Source: Pogonophryne albipinna (lineage: Eukaryota > Chordata > Actinopteri > Perciformes > Artedidraconidae). Taken from it: a DNA stretch of 64,000 nucleotides. Location of the stretch: the NCBI GenBank assembly GCA_028583405.1, contig CM053256.1, forward strand, positions 21,501,534 through 21,565,533. The letters are read 5' to 3'. Under the pieces are notes generated by a model that was given only the letters and a program-made list of their open reading frames with translations, was not told the origin of the DNA and searched no databases. Shown here piece after piece: positions 42,957 through 56,084 of this stretch (position 1 is the stretch's first letter; the number at the start of each line of letters is the position of its first letter). Both the position numbers and the translations under genes were made by a program.

Positions 42957-43474
42957 GGGACCAGGTTAGGTTGCAGGCTAAGAGCTCAACTCAGTGAAAG
43001 CACCGCCTGCTGACCAATCAGAGCTCAGTGTGCGGAGTTTAAAGCGATCAAGTCATATTACAGGAGAAAGGAAATACAGAAAAACTGCCGTTGCAGGAAA
43101 GACGGCCGGCAAAAATCACCGACTGTGTGAACGTGAACATTAATAGAATATCACCTCCCATCTTCAGAGCAATCTGACTATTATAACATTAGCGTTAAGA
43201 AAGCTTACTTAAATATCTGCCACAACATAAGTAACCGGATCAAAGTAACATTAAGTACAGTCCGCGGCATATCACTTCATAATGTATCATATATTTTCTT
43301 ATCTGAGTCAGCTGAGCAGTATCTGGCCGTGCAACACTCACAGTGTCACATACTGTATGCAGAAGTATTATTTTAAGCAACACATTAAGTTGACGAAACA
43401 CTTGAGTCAAATGTAATTAAAGTCAGATCGTGTTTTAGACGGGGCAGTGATATCATAAACCTGTTAATGTACGC
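42957..43474. mobile_element. Element X, copy 3 (truncated)
   Basis: Starts CAGGTTAGGTTGCAGGCTAA and follows the reverse strand of copy 1. It stops abruptly at 43474, where inverted hAT sequence begins. Confidence 0.75.
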
Positions 43475-44230
43475 AATTTCTCTTCATTTTCTGCAAATTG
43501 ACATTACACACAGCAGTGATTAATAGTAGCCTACGCATTACACCTGCTCAGCATACTGACATCAGCTAATGTTAGCTTAGCAAGCTAAACTAACGCTAAC
43601 TAGGATAGCTGCCAAAGTGTGTTTAGACGAATTATACCTGAAGCCAAGCCAGCCTTTACTGAGCCCCGAGCCTGTTTTCCAGGTCTTCCAGCGTTTTTCT
43701 CGTTTTAATGCCATTGAGCACACATTTTGATCAGAATAACAGCTAAAGGTAAGCATATCTGCGTTTGTTGCTACCTAAAGCTAACACACTAAAGCCTAAA
43801 GTGTTGTGGGGCTTAACAGGCAACGAACGTATATGACTTACCTTCTAGAAGTCTGGTGGATTTGTGTCAAGTCAGTAGAAAAGTCAGTAGAAAGAAACGT
43901 TTTGCTGCAACCTGCTGCTGTCTGTGCGAATCTCAGAGTGATGGGCGCGAGTATCAGAGTGGTGTGCGCGAGTATCAGAGTGGTGCGCCGAGTATCAGAG
44001 TGTTACCATGGTAGCAGAGGGAGAGGGAGGGGCTGCATTATGAGCGTTGGAAGCTCAAATCAAGCGACTGGCTGTGTATTTGTTGTTAAATATCAGATAA
44101 ACTACGACGCATACGTGACTGGCGAGGTGGTGTGTGCAGTGGCGCCAGCAAGCGGGGGCCAGTGGGGGGGGCCAACAAATATATCAGGGTGGCCATGGCC
44201 CCCCCTGGCCCACCCCTGCTGGCGCCACTG
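43475..44230 (-). mobile_element. Inverted partial copy of the hAT element's left end
   Basis: Reverse complement of 33722-34467: it includes the intron, the untranslated exon and the terminal GGCGCCACTG at 44221-44230. It has no right terminus, and its inner edge falls inside the transposase start codon region. It was therefore copied as part of an inverted duplication, not by transposition. Confidence 0.88.
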
Positions 44231-45005
44231 AGTATACCCCCCAGGTTAGGTTGCAGGCTAAGAGCACAACTCAGTGAAAGCACTGCCTGCTGACCAATCA
44301 GAGCTCAGTGTGCGGAGTTTAAAGCGATCAAGTCATATTACAGGAGAAAGGAAATACAGAAAAACTGCCGTTGCAGGAAAGACGGCCGGCAAAAATCACT
44401 GACTGTGTGAACGTGAACATTAATAGAATATCAGCTCCCATCTTCAGAGCAATCTGACTATTATAACATTAGCGTTAAGAAAGCTTACTTAAATATCTGC
44501 CACAACATAAGTAACCGGATCAAAGTAACATTAAGTACAGTCCGCGGCATATCACTTCATAATGTATCATATATTTTCTTATCTGAGTCAGCTGAGCAGT
44601 ATCTGGCCGTGCAACACTCACAGTGTCACATACTGTATGCAGAAGTATTATTTTAAGCAACACATTAAGTTGACGAAACACTCGAGTCAAATGTAATTAA
44701 AGTCAGATCGTGTTTTAGACGGGGCAGTGATATCATAAACCTGTTAATGTACACATTCAAACACTTGTTCTTTTACCAGCTGTATTCACCTTGCAGGTGC
44801 AGCTATGTGGCTTTTATTCTGGATAAAGTGTTTAAGTCATGGATGTTTAAAGTTTAACTTCTTCATATTTGACTAATATTATAGTTGACTTTTCATTCAG
44901 GAAGTGTGACGCTGCGCTGTCAGTACGCTTCTCCATGTTTGTGATTGGTCGAATGCTCCAAATACCACCCCTTTCATGTGAACGCGCACCTAACTAGATA
45001 GGACA
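44231..45005. mobile_element. Element X, copy 4 (right part of the inverted duplication)
   Basis: Reverse complement of 32924-33721, very similar to copy 1. It begins with AGTATACC (the inverted hAT target site) and ends at ACCTAACTAGATAGGAC, after which unrelated sequence begins. Confidence 0.82.
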
Positions 45006-45177
45006 TTTTCACTCTCACACACGTATATATTTACACTCACACATTCATACATTTTGCTCTCATATTATCATATTTCAATGCACACATTCATATATTGTCA
45101 CTCACACATTCATGCATTTTGTTCTCATATTCATATATTTTAATGCTCATATTTATACATTTTGCTCTCATGCGAAA
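45006..45177. repeat. Degenerate tandem repeat
   Basis: Variants of a ~20-28-bp unit of the type CTCACACATTCATACATTTT recur about six times. Confidence 0.75.
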
Positions 45178-45234
45178 TCTACTAAAACAAAGTATGTCAT
45201 GGTAGTGGTCAGCTGTTAAACACAAAAGTGTATC
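45178..45234. repeat. Isolated fragment of the 48-63 kb satellite monomer
   Basis: The segment containing CATGGTAGTGGTCAGC and ACACAAAAGTGTATCTT matches the monomers of the array that starts 3 kb downstream. Confidence 0.78.
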
Positions 45235-45304
45235 TTAAGGGCTGTAAATATAATAAGCCTGTTGTCAATTTTAGACACAGGCTTATTATATTTACAGCCC
45301 TTAA
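45235..45304. repeat. Perfect hairpin: 28-bp arms, 14-nt loop
   Basis: The left arm 45235-45262 (starting TTAAGGGCTGTAAATATAAT) is the exact reverse complement of 45277-45304. It directly abuts the isolated satellite fragment. TTAA is present at both outer ends. Confidence 0.93.
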
Positions 45305-46106
45305 TAACATTCATTTTCTGGACTCAATGTGTGTCTTGGCCGTCTTCTTTGTTCCAAGCAAAGTGCTTTTTGTTTTGAAATCACTTCCGCGAGTTTCGCG
45401 GGCCTCCCCCCTCGCTGCACTGACCATTAGACCATTTACTAAGGTAAAAAGCAAAAGGGCAAAAACGCCTCTCAGACGCTCTTCCGTTTACTTTTTTAAT
45501 AAAGAAAAACAAATGGTCCGTAGATACACGGACTCATATAGCCTATGTATGTATACTGTAAGGAGAATGTATGTGCGTGAGAGGACCAGTATGAATTACG
45601 GCATAGAAATATGCGAACACAAACCTACAGACTGGGGGTTGGGAGATCACAGGAGTGGGGGGGGGAGAGCTGTGGAATGTGACCCTTGGGAGAATTCCTC
45701 CACACATTCCGATGGCCAATTCGTTTTAAACAAAGAGTTTGCAACACAGGACAGCATAGGCAACATGGGGGGTGGGGGCTGGTGAACGGTCTGGTCAATG
45801 TTTGTAAACACAATCCCCAGGATGTGTCCTAATCAAACCAAAAGAGAAAATGCAGATATCATTCTCTCTCTAGACTCGCTGGTATCTCGAGCTGAGCGCT
45901 CATTGGTGTTCATACTGCTCACAGGCTGGGCTGCTGTGTATATCTAGTGTATTCATACTGTACCCCTCCTCACTGTTTATTCATCATTCAACCATTTACA
46001 CCTTCCTTTTTTCCCGTCAAGAGGTTGAAAAAGATTGAGTCCTATGTTTCCAATTGGTTCCCAAATCTGAACATTGACCAGTGGCATAAGATCAGGAGCC
46101 GGGTAA
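45305..46106. other. No feature recognised
   Basis: A frame of 185 codons crosses this stretch but starts inside the hairpin and shows no family resemblance, so I do not call a gene. The sequence is otherwise non-repetitive. Confidence 0.5.
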
Positions 46107-46598
46107 ATCAGGCACCTTCAAGTTAAACAATACTACAGTAAACAATTTACACAGTAAATTATGTGGATTAAACCACATTTATTTCGTTAAAAATAAACGA
46201 AATATGATTTTGTTTGAATGATTAAATGTCATCAGGCACCTTCAAGTTAAACAATCAGGTGCACACTTTAATGTGCCGCCACCTCCGGAGTCGGCTTGAC
46301 TCGGTTTAAAGAATGCACAAATGTGTTTAATCGTTAATGTCAGATATGTACTAAGTAGCCTAAATACATTTGTTCCTGCTCAAGATTAGATTCAACTTGT
46401 TTATTGTTATTGCACATATTGCAGGTACTGAGACAACGAAATGCAGTTTAGCTTCTAACCAGGGGTGCAACAAGCAGCGAAAAGTAATGTGCACAATACT
46501 ACAGTAAACAATTAACACAGTAAATTATGTGGATTAAACCACATTTATTTCGTTAAAAAGAAACGAAATATGATTTTGTTTGAATGATTAAATGTAGG
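46107..46598. repeat. Pair of 102-bp direct repeats with internal palindromes
   Basis: The blocks 46128-46229 and 46494-46595 are nearly identical. They contain the palindromes TGTGGATTAAACCACA and a TTTCGTT/AACGAAA inverted pair. The first copy is itself bracketed by a 24-bp direct repeat (ATCAGGCACCTTCAAGTTAA...) at 46107 and 46232. Confidence 0.85.
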
Positions 46599-46730
46599 GT
46601 GAATTGCCCTAATGTGGGAAATTTTTGCATTTCAGACTTCGGAAATATATTGCGATATGAAGCCAGTAGTATTAACCATGCTGTTTCAATCACATTAGTA
46701 TGCATAGAAAGTGACAGGTGACACGCCCCC

Positions 46731-48060
<1,330 letters not shown>

Positions 48061-48072
48061 GATTCAGGGTTT

Positions 48073-48544
48073 TGCAGACACACACCTGAATATCAGCAGG
48101 AGAGGACTCTCTAAAGTAAATACATTATAGGGTTAAAATAAGATATATATGTGGTGGAATAAGTTTAAAACAGTCACCTTACACTTTTTTAGTTGTCCTC
48201 TCTAAATTAGATGTACGTTTTTTTTTTTTAAATGATTAGTGTTAATTAAGGGCTATTGTTATTTTGGTTTATAAGGGGATAAGAGTTCAACTTTTAAAAA
48301 TTGCACAGGATCATTCTAAGAAGAGTGAGAGGGCTAATGAGCCAGCACCATACCTCCTCTATGCATTTTCTTGACCTGTATCTGATCTTGAAAAACTCTG
48401 GTAAGTACTTTTTAATTTTTATCTTATAATATCATGTAATTATTAAATGTTGTTTTTTTTTGGTAGGGGTTAAACTAGTATATTATGTGGATAGTATATT
48501 ATTAGATACTTATAAATGTTATGTTTTTTCTGTTTACAGTAGAG
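48073..48544 (+). repeat. Left outer inverted repeat of the foldback element
   Basis: Non-satellite unique part of the left arm, matching 63355-63826 in reverse. The main difference is about 20 bp of extra sequence near 48195-48225. It contains a good splice donor (CTGGTAAGTAC, GT at 48401) and acceptor (TTTCTGTTTACAG, AG at 48538-48539). Confidence 0.85.
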
Positions 48545-48568
48545 ACCCTGTGTGCTGAAATCTCCTGA
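48337..48568 (+). other. Possible spliced 30-residue reading frame in the left outer repeat
   Basis: ATG at 48337, donor at 48401, a 139-bp intron, acceptor at 48539, and a TGA at 48566-48568 give a 30-codon frame starting MSQHHTSSMHFLDLYLILKN. The same ATG, donor, acceptor and stop exist in mirror image at 63581-63350. Too short to assign, and it may be a leader exon of a non-coding transcript that reads into the satellite array. Confidence 0.3.
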
Positions 48569-51500
48569 CACAGAGTACTTCATGATAGTGGTCAGCTTTT
48601 TAACACCAAAGTGTATCTTTCAGTAACTTTCTCAGAGAATTTAAGCATAAATCTGTCAAATGTTCAAAACAGCCTTCACTGAAATAGCCTCAAAATCACA
48701 AACTGCCATTAAGAGTCAGATTCTTAACGAAATCTACTGACACAAAGTACTTCATTATCTACTTTTCAGCTTTTATACACAAAAGTGTATCTTTCAGTAA
48801 CTTTCTGAGAGAATTTAAGCATAAATCTGTCAAATGTTCAAAACAGCCTTCACTGAAATAGCCTCAAAATCACAAACTGCCATTAAGAGTCAGATTCTTA
48901 ACGAGATCTACTGACACAAAGTACTTCATTATCTACTTTTTCAGCTTTTAAAAAAGAAAACTGTATCTTTCGGTAACTTTTTGAGAGAATTAAGCATAAT
49001 TTTGTCAAATGGTCAAAAACAGCCTCTGTTTCAAGCCTCAAAATCACAAACTGCCATTAAGAGGCAGAATCCTAACGAAATCTACTGACACAAAGTACTT
49101 CATTATCTACTTTTCAGCTTTTATACACAAAAGTGTATCTTTCAGTAACTTTCTCAGAGAATTTAAACATAAATCTGTCAAATGTTCAAAACAGCCTTCA
49201 CTGACATAGCCTCAAAATCACAAAATGTCATTAAGAGTCAGATTCTTAACGAAATCTACTCAGAGTACTTCATGGTAGTGGTCAGCTTTTTATACATAAA
49301 GTGTATCTTTCAGTAACTTTCTGAGGAAATTAAGCATAAATCAGTCAAATGTTCAAAACAGCCTTCACTGACATAGCCTCAAAATCACAAACTGTCATTA
49401 AGAGTCAGATTCTTAACGAAATCTACTCAGAGTACTTCATGGTAGTGGTCAGCTTTTTTTATACACAAAGTGTATCTTTCAGTAACTTTCTGAGAAAATT
49501 AAGCATAAATCAGTCAAATGTTCAAAACAGCCTTCACTGAAATAGCGTCAAAATCACAAACTGGCTGAAACTGTACAGTGAACTGGAGAAATTACAGCAC
49601 AGAGTTTTCTACTACGACACAGATAGTATAATCTATGTGACAAGACAGGGGCAGTCTCCAGTGCTTTCATGGTAGTGGACAGCTTTTTAAAAAGAAAAGT
49701 GTATCTCTCGGTAACCTTTTGAGAGAATTAAGCATAAATCTGTCAAATGTTCAAAACGGCCTTCACTGAAATAGCCTCAAAATGACAAACTGCCATTAAG
49801 AGTCAGATGCTTGACGAAATCTCATGGTAGTGGTCAGATTTTAAACATAAAAGTGTATCCTTCGGTAACTTTTTGAGAGAATTAAGCATAAATCTGTCAA
49901 ATGTTCAAAACTGCCTTGTTTCACTGAAATGGATAAATGTATCCGAAAATAGTGTCTCTTAAGGCGGATATAGTCCCCTGATAACTCCCGTTACATTCCT
50001 CCAGAGTCAGAAATAGTGTAAGTTAACTTTTGGAAGAACCAGAGAAAAGGGTGAAAATGGATAAAATATATTCGAAAATAGTGTCTCTTAAGGCAGGTAG
50101 AGTCCCTGACAACTCCCCTTACATTCATCCAGAGTCAGAAAAAGTCTCTACGTTATCTTTTTTGGGAGAACCAGAGGAAAGGGGTGAAAATGGAGAAATT
50201 GTATCTGAAAATAGTGTCTCTTAAGGCGGGTAGAGTATGGGAATTGAACGATAAACCGATCACTGTAAATGAAACGCGGAGAGAAGCAGCAGTGCAAATC
50301 GTTAAGTCTATTACCTTGTATGCACTACGACACTAACTTGGTAAAATGTAATGTGTTTTTATGAAAATGTGTTGAATGTTGTGTTTTCAATTAAACAACC
50401 ATTACAACATGAAAATGTGTTTTTTTTTTTTTTTTGCTTTCATATATAGTAATAGTATTGTAAACGAAACATTTAAAATGTATCATGTGCTCTCATTGTA
50501 TGCTCTGTTTTTTTTTTTCAGTAACTTTCTCAGAGAATTTAAGCATAAATCTGTCAAATGTTCAAAACAGCTTTGTTTCACTGAAATGGCGTCAAAATCA
50601 CAAACTGGCTGAAACTATACAGTGAATTGGAGAAATTACAACACAGAGTTTTCTACTACGACACAGATAGTATAATCTATGTGACAAGACAGGGGCAGTC
50701 TCCAGTACTTTCATGGTAGTGGTCAGCTTTTTTAAATACAAAAGTGTATCTTTCAGTAACTTTCTGAGAGAATTAAGCATAAATCTGTCAAATGTTCAAA
50801 ACAGCCTTCACTGAAATAGGTCAAAATCACAAACTGTCATTATGAGTCAGATTCTTAACGAAATCTACTGACACAAAGTACTTCATTATCTACTTTTTCA
50901 GCTTTTAAAAAAGAAAAGTGTATCTTTCGGTAACTTTCTGAGAGAATTAAGCATAAATCTGTCAAATGTTCAAAACTGCCTTCACTGAAATAGCCTCAAA
51001 ATGACAAACTGCCATTAAGAGTCGGAATCCTAAGGAAATCTACTGACACAGAGTACTTCATTATCTACTTTTTCAGCTTTTTATACACAAAAGTGTATCT
51101 TTTCAGTAACTTTTCTCAGAGAATTTAAGCATAAATCTGTCAAATGTTCAAAACAGCCTTGTTTCACTGAAATAGCCTCAAAATCACAAACTTCCATTAA
51201 GAGTCAGAATCCTAACGAAATCTACTCAGAGTACTTCATGGTAGTGGTCAGCTTTTAAACACAAAAGTGTATCTTTCAGTAACTTTTTGAGAGAATTTAA
51301 GCATAAATCTGTCAAATGTTAAAAACAGCCTTGTTTCACTGAAATAGCGTCAAAATCACAAACTGGCTGAAACTGTACAGTGAATTGGAGAAATTACAGC
51401 ACAGAGTTTTCTACTATGACACAGATAGTATAATCTATGTGACAAGACAGGGGCAGTCTCCAGTACTTTCAGGGTAGTGGACAGCTTTTAAAAAAGATAA

Positions 51501-52190
51501 GTGTATCTCTCGGTAACCTTTTGAGAGAATTAAGCATAAATCTGTCAAATGTTCAAAACAGCCTTGTTTCACTGAATTAGCCTCAAAATGACAAACTGCC
51601 ATTAAGAGTCAGATGCTTGACGAAATCTCATGGTAGTGGTCAGCTTTTAAACATAAAAGTGTATCTTTCAGTATCTTTTTGAGAGAATTAAGCATAAATC
51701 TGTCAAATGTTCAAAACTGCCTTGTTTCACTGAAATGGATAAATGTTTCCGAAAAAAGTGTCTCTTAAGGCGGATATAGTCCCCTGATAACTCCCGTTAC
51801 ATTCCTCCAGAGTCAGAAATAGTGTAAGTTAACTTTTGGAAGAACCAGAGAAAAGGGTGAAAATGGAGAAATTGTATTCGAAAATAGTGTCTCTTAAGGC
51901 GGGTAGAGTATGGGAATTGAACGATAAACCGATCACTGTAAATGAAACGCGGAGAGAAGCAGCAGTGCAAATCGTTAAGTCTATTACCTTGTATGCACTA
52001 CGACACTAACTTGGTAAAATGTAATGTGTTTTTTATGAAAATGTGTTGAATGTTGTGTTTTCAATTAAACAACCATTACAAAATGAAAATGTGTTTTATT
52101 TTATTTTTTGCTTTCATATATAGTAATAGTATTGTAAACGAAACATTTAAAGTGTATCATGTGCTCTCATTGTATGCTCTGTTTTTTTGA
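48545..52190 (+). repeat. Satellite array, left arm (~170-bp monomers)
   Basis: Monomers are anchored by TATCTTTCAGTAACTTTCT, TTAAGCATAAATCTGTCAAA and AAAATCACAAACTGCCATTA. The anchor spacing at the start of the array is 168-176 bp. From about 49560 and again from about 51360 the monomers are joined to longer cassettes (ACAAGACAGGGGCAGTCTCC, then TGTCTCTTAAGGCGG, then GAACGATAAACCGATCACTG), forming higher-order units. Short open frames here are by-products. Confidence 0.92.
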
Positions 52191-52627
52191 CACAAAAGAT
52201 GCATTACATCTAAAAAAGAAAAAGCTGACCACTACCATGAAGTACTTTGTGTCAGTAGATTTCGTTAAGAATCTGACTCTTAATGACAGTTTGTGACTTT
52301 GAGGCTATTTCAGTGAAACAAGGCTGTTTTGAACATTTGACAGATTTATGCTTAAATTCTCTGAGAAAGTTACTGAGAGATACACTTTGTGTATAAAGGC
52401 TGAAAAGTAGATAATGAAGTACTCTGTTTTATTAGATTTCGTCAAGCATCTGACTCTTAATGGCAGTTTGTGATTTTGAGGTTATTTCAGTGAAACAAGG
52501 CTGTTTTGACCATTTGACAGATTTATGCTTAATTCTCTCAAAAAGTTACTGAAAGATACACTTTTGTATTTAAAAGCTGACCACTACCATGAAGTACTCT
52601 GAGTAGATTTCGTTAGGATTCTGACTC
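52191..52627 (-). repeat. Satellite array, first part of right arm
   Basis: Immediately after TGCTCTGTTTTTTTGACACA the same monomers run in the opposite orientation (for example CTGACCACTACCATGAAGTA). This is the palindrome centre of the structure. Confidence 0.88.
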
Positions 52628-53317
52628 TTAACCTCTTAAGCCCTGAGCCTGTTTTTCAGGTTTCAGGCTCGAAAATGCTATGCCCAAAACAAATGACTAT
52701 AACTTAACTTCTAAAAGGGTTATATGAATAATCTCTTTTATCAAAGCAAGGTTACATCTGTGAGTTGGATGTAGAAGTGTCAGAATTTATATAGATGTTT
52801 CTGTGTCAGAGTAAATTCAGATGGAACATAGTAAAAAAAGGTAAATTCTTACCTCCGCCTAAAAAAATACCATTACTTATAGTGAAAACCACCCTTGAAT
52901 GATGGGATGGTAGACTAAAAGCTTTAGGAATCCAAAGTATAACATATAGTAAGTACCCTGTATCAAGATTGAGGCAAAACAAGTGAAATTTGACCTTTTT
53001 AGACAGGTTTAGCAAAAGAAAGTCCAGGCGTACTGACCTTTGGGCACATTTTGGCACATTTGGATACCATCAGTGCCATTTGACCTTTTTCAGGTACCAT
53101 ACTGTAAAAATAATTGTATTATCACTATAGGTAATCATTCCATCCAAATACAAGTGTTTTTTTTTTTTATGTAAATGGTGTGTGTGTGTGTCCGTGTGTT
53201 TGCCACAGTCCTTACATGTTTATCACCCGACTAACACTTATAGGAAGGTTAACTTGCATAATAAAAATTAGGAAACATAGGATAAATGTGTCTCCAACAT
53301 GAGCAGATTTATTTCAA

Positions 53318-53323
53318 AAACAA
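53318..53323 (-). terminator. Poly(A) signal of the piggyBac transposase
   Basis: AATAAA on the minus strand (TTTATT on plus), about 90 bp past the stop codon and still inside the transposon. Confidence 0.65.
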
Positions 53324-53411
53324 CACGCACAAGTATAATAACACCACAAGCATTTTTTCAACACTCGCAAAAAAGATAAAAAAAGAAAAAATGTACGCAA
53401 CCTGAATGTTT

Positions 53412-55346
53412 TTAGTCAGAGGTGTGCCATGCCTTGAAACAGTTCTTTTTGGAATTGAGGCACAGGGGGACCAGGCACTTAGTGCAGTAGATAGGTGTCT
53501 TCACCGTTTTGTTGCCAGCATCAGAGCACCTCCTGCAGTACCTCCTGAGCGCGGTGGCATCTTCCCCATAATACGTGGGAACGCATACGAGTGATGATGG
53601 GGGGAGTGGGGGTGGTGTTGCAGGGACTTCAACCCTCATGTCTGCAGCAAGCTGCTCCCTGAAGGACTTCTGGGTGTGTGGCTTCGTCCTACCGGGGTCA
53701 TCCCTCATCTTGTGCAGCTCCTTGTAGAGAAGGAAGCTGTTCACCACTGCAATGTCCAGAAAATGAAAAAAAAAAGTCTTGTACCATGTCATGGTTTTGT
53801 GGTGAACGCTGTAGTACCCAATCAAAGCATCGGACACATCCACGCCGCCCATGCTTTGGGCGCGCACAGCGTCAGGAACGGTAACAATCTTGGTCTGCCA
53901 CACACCAGCCCGTTTCACGTTCCGCATGACAGTCTGTCCACTGAAGGCTGCATGCACTGTGGAGCACATGGTCACTTCACGGCTGTCCAGCCACTTTACA
54001 AACAGGAGCTTGCTTCTCCTTATCCAACGCAGATCTCCCCTTTCAGCCTTTTTCGGAAGGTCGTTCAACTCAGTCTGTGGAAAACCAACTCGATTTTTTC
54101 GAATGGTCCCACAACAGCCAATGTTTTTTGCGAACAAATCCTCAAAGAGGGCAGGGCTTGTGTAAAAGTTGTCCACAAAGAGTGTGTAGCCCCCACCGAG
54201 CAGAGGGAAAGGCAGCAGGTCAATCACGGAGGAGTAGCTGAGTCCCTGGCCTGAGAAGAACTCACTCTTCCCTGTGTACACAAAGAAGTTCCATGTGTAT
54301 GCCGTGGAGGAATCCGCCAGCACAAACAGTTTGTATCCCCACTTCGTTGGTTTATCTTTCATGTACTGTTTCATGCTGATGCGGGCTTTGGAGGCGACCA
54401 TCCTTTCATCTATTGAAATGTTTTGATAGGGCTGGAAATGTGCTTTGCAGGCAGCAGTGATTTCAGTGTACAGGGGCTTTATCTTGAAAAGTCTGTCATA
54501 CTCTGCGGTGTTCCTTTTGCGGTCATTTTCTTCGTCTTCTTTAGGGTCGCTCATGTGCAATGACCACATGATGGCTTGGAAGCGGTCCCGGGACATCGTA
54601 TCACCTGGGAATTTGAAGTCATATGGAAATGTTTTCTTCCAGTAGTCCGCTTGGTTGTGAACGTGAACTAGGCCTTGGAAAATTATGATGGACAAGAAAA
54701 TATAAAAATCCTTGAAAGTCAGCACTTTCCAAGGATACTTCTTTCCACCCTGCAATCTATTCAGGGCCTTTGTGTTTGTGTTGTCAATGATTGTATGAAC
54801 CACGGCAGTGCTAAAAAATAGTCTGAAAAGCTGAAGGGGAGACCATGGTGCAGTGGTGTCCAACGCTGGCCCTGGGACCCTGGCTGGCATGAACCTCAGT
54901 GGCTCTGGTGTTTGGTCATTCTCCTCTTTGTTGTGCCACCTGAGTTCTTCCTCTGTCGTTCTGGAAGAGGAAGGCCCACCTCGGCCACGCTTCCTGGGAT
55001 TTACAGCTTTTTTCGATGCTTTCCCTTTTCTTTTGCTGGGCAGCTCAAATGATGATTCAGAATCAGAAGATGCAGTCCGAGTTTGTACTGGTGCAGAGGT
55101 CCGGCGGCGTAGCTTGGATGTTGATGGTTCTGGGGCAACTGTATGCTGATCTGATGCACGTCGTAGCTCAGATGAGGCAGATGTTGATGGCTTTGATCCA
55201 GAAGCCATTTGATACTCGTCTTCATCACTGTGAAAACAAATGTGGAAAAAACAAATCGATTACCTCACTGGCTTATTCTTTCAAAAATGTAACTCAAATC
55301 AGAAATAATTCCTCGTGTGTGAATTCCTCGTGTGTGAAAAAACAGT

Positions 55347-55400
<54 letters not shown>

Positions 55401-55416
55401 TGACTATAACAAGGCA

Positions 55417-55484
<68 letters not shown>

Positions 55485-56009
55485 TGCCGTGTTATAGTCA
55501 CAAAATACAATTAATCTATTGATAGGTGTTCACCAACAAGATCTTCCAATTGTTTCCGTTTCTCACAGCACAATGTCTGTAGAACTACAAAAGAGCATCC
55601 ATTTGGCGTGTGTGAAATAACAGTATACACACTATATATATATATATATAGACAGGGTTGATATATACACAATACAGCTTTATTTATATACTGCCGTGTT
55701 ATAGTCACGAAATACAAATAATCTATTTATAGTGTTCACAAACACCATTGATTTAGTTTCTCACGGAAGATAACGCTACAACAACAAAGCGGCGTCCATT
55801 TTGTATTTTGCGAGTGTGGAATTACTATAGTATAGATTACACCCAATAACACAACTAATAGATACAAACGGAGAGAGTACATACCTTTCCTGAATTTCAT
55901 AATCAGGGTCTGATTGTGGCCGAAGTAGATCCTCATCTTCTGACGGAGAGTCAGCGAACACCATTTCAACGGCGTCTTCAAGCTTAGACAGCCTCTTTCT
56001 GGATGCCAT
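53412..56009 (-). CDS. piggyBac transposase, two exons (55885-56009 and 53412-55227)
   Basis: Cut-and-paste transposase of the piggyBac (PGBD/DDE_Tnp_1_7) family. Exon 1 runs from ATG at 56009 to 55885 (41 codons plus 2 bases, starting [20 protein letters not shown]) and ends at a GTATGT donor. The 657-bp intron ends TTTTCACAG, and exon 2 starts at 55227, in frame, giving a predicted 646 aa. Counting from the internal MASGS (55208), the protein has a Ser-rich basic N-terminus (1-90) and the DDE core at 120-500. The catalytic aspartates are D267 (SIDERM), D346 (FVDNFYT) and D457/D460 (GGVDVSD), spaced almost exactly as in the founder piggyBac. A C-terminal Cys-rich zinc domain spans 558-595 (CxxC, CxxC, C, C, H). 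There are no stops or frameshifts. The acidic exon-1 segment is like N-termini of other family members. Without splicing, a 598-aa protein could start at 55208. Confidence 0.93.
55228..55884 (-). other. Transposase intron with (TA)n tracts and 207-bp tandem modules
   Basis: Bounded by a GTATGT donor and a TTTTCACAG acceptor on the minus strand. It contains TA runs at 55349-55396 and 55418-55483. TACTGCCGTGTTATAGTCAC occurs at about 55482 and 55689 and in inverted, variant form near 55398-55420, indicating tandem duplication of a ~207-bp module. Confidence 0.75.
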
Positions 56010-56084
56010 TATTTGCTCGAATAAGTCCTAAAAGCAAATAAATCCTTAACCTTCTAATATGATGTTCTGTTGCCTGCTGTTGTC

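Noticed and set aside
43475..44230. Second independent hAT insertion
   Set aside because: The flanking octamer is inverted rather than directly repeated and the right terminus is missing, which fits an inverted duplication of the first insertion.
45228..45785. 185-codon frame
   Set aside because: It starts inside a perfect hairpin and a satellite fragment and shows no domain or codon-use signal.
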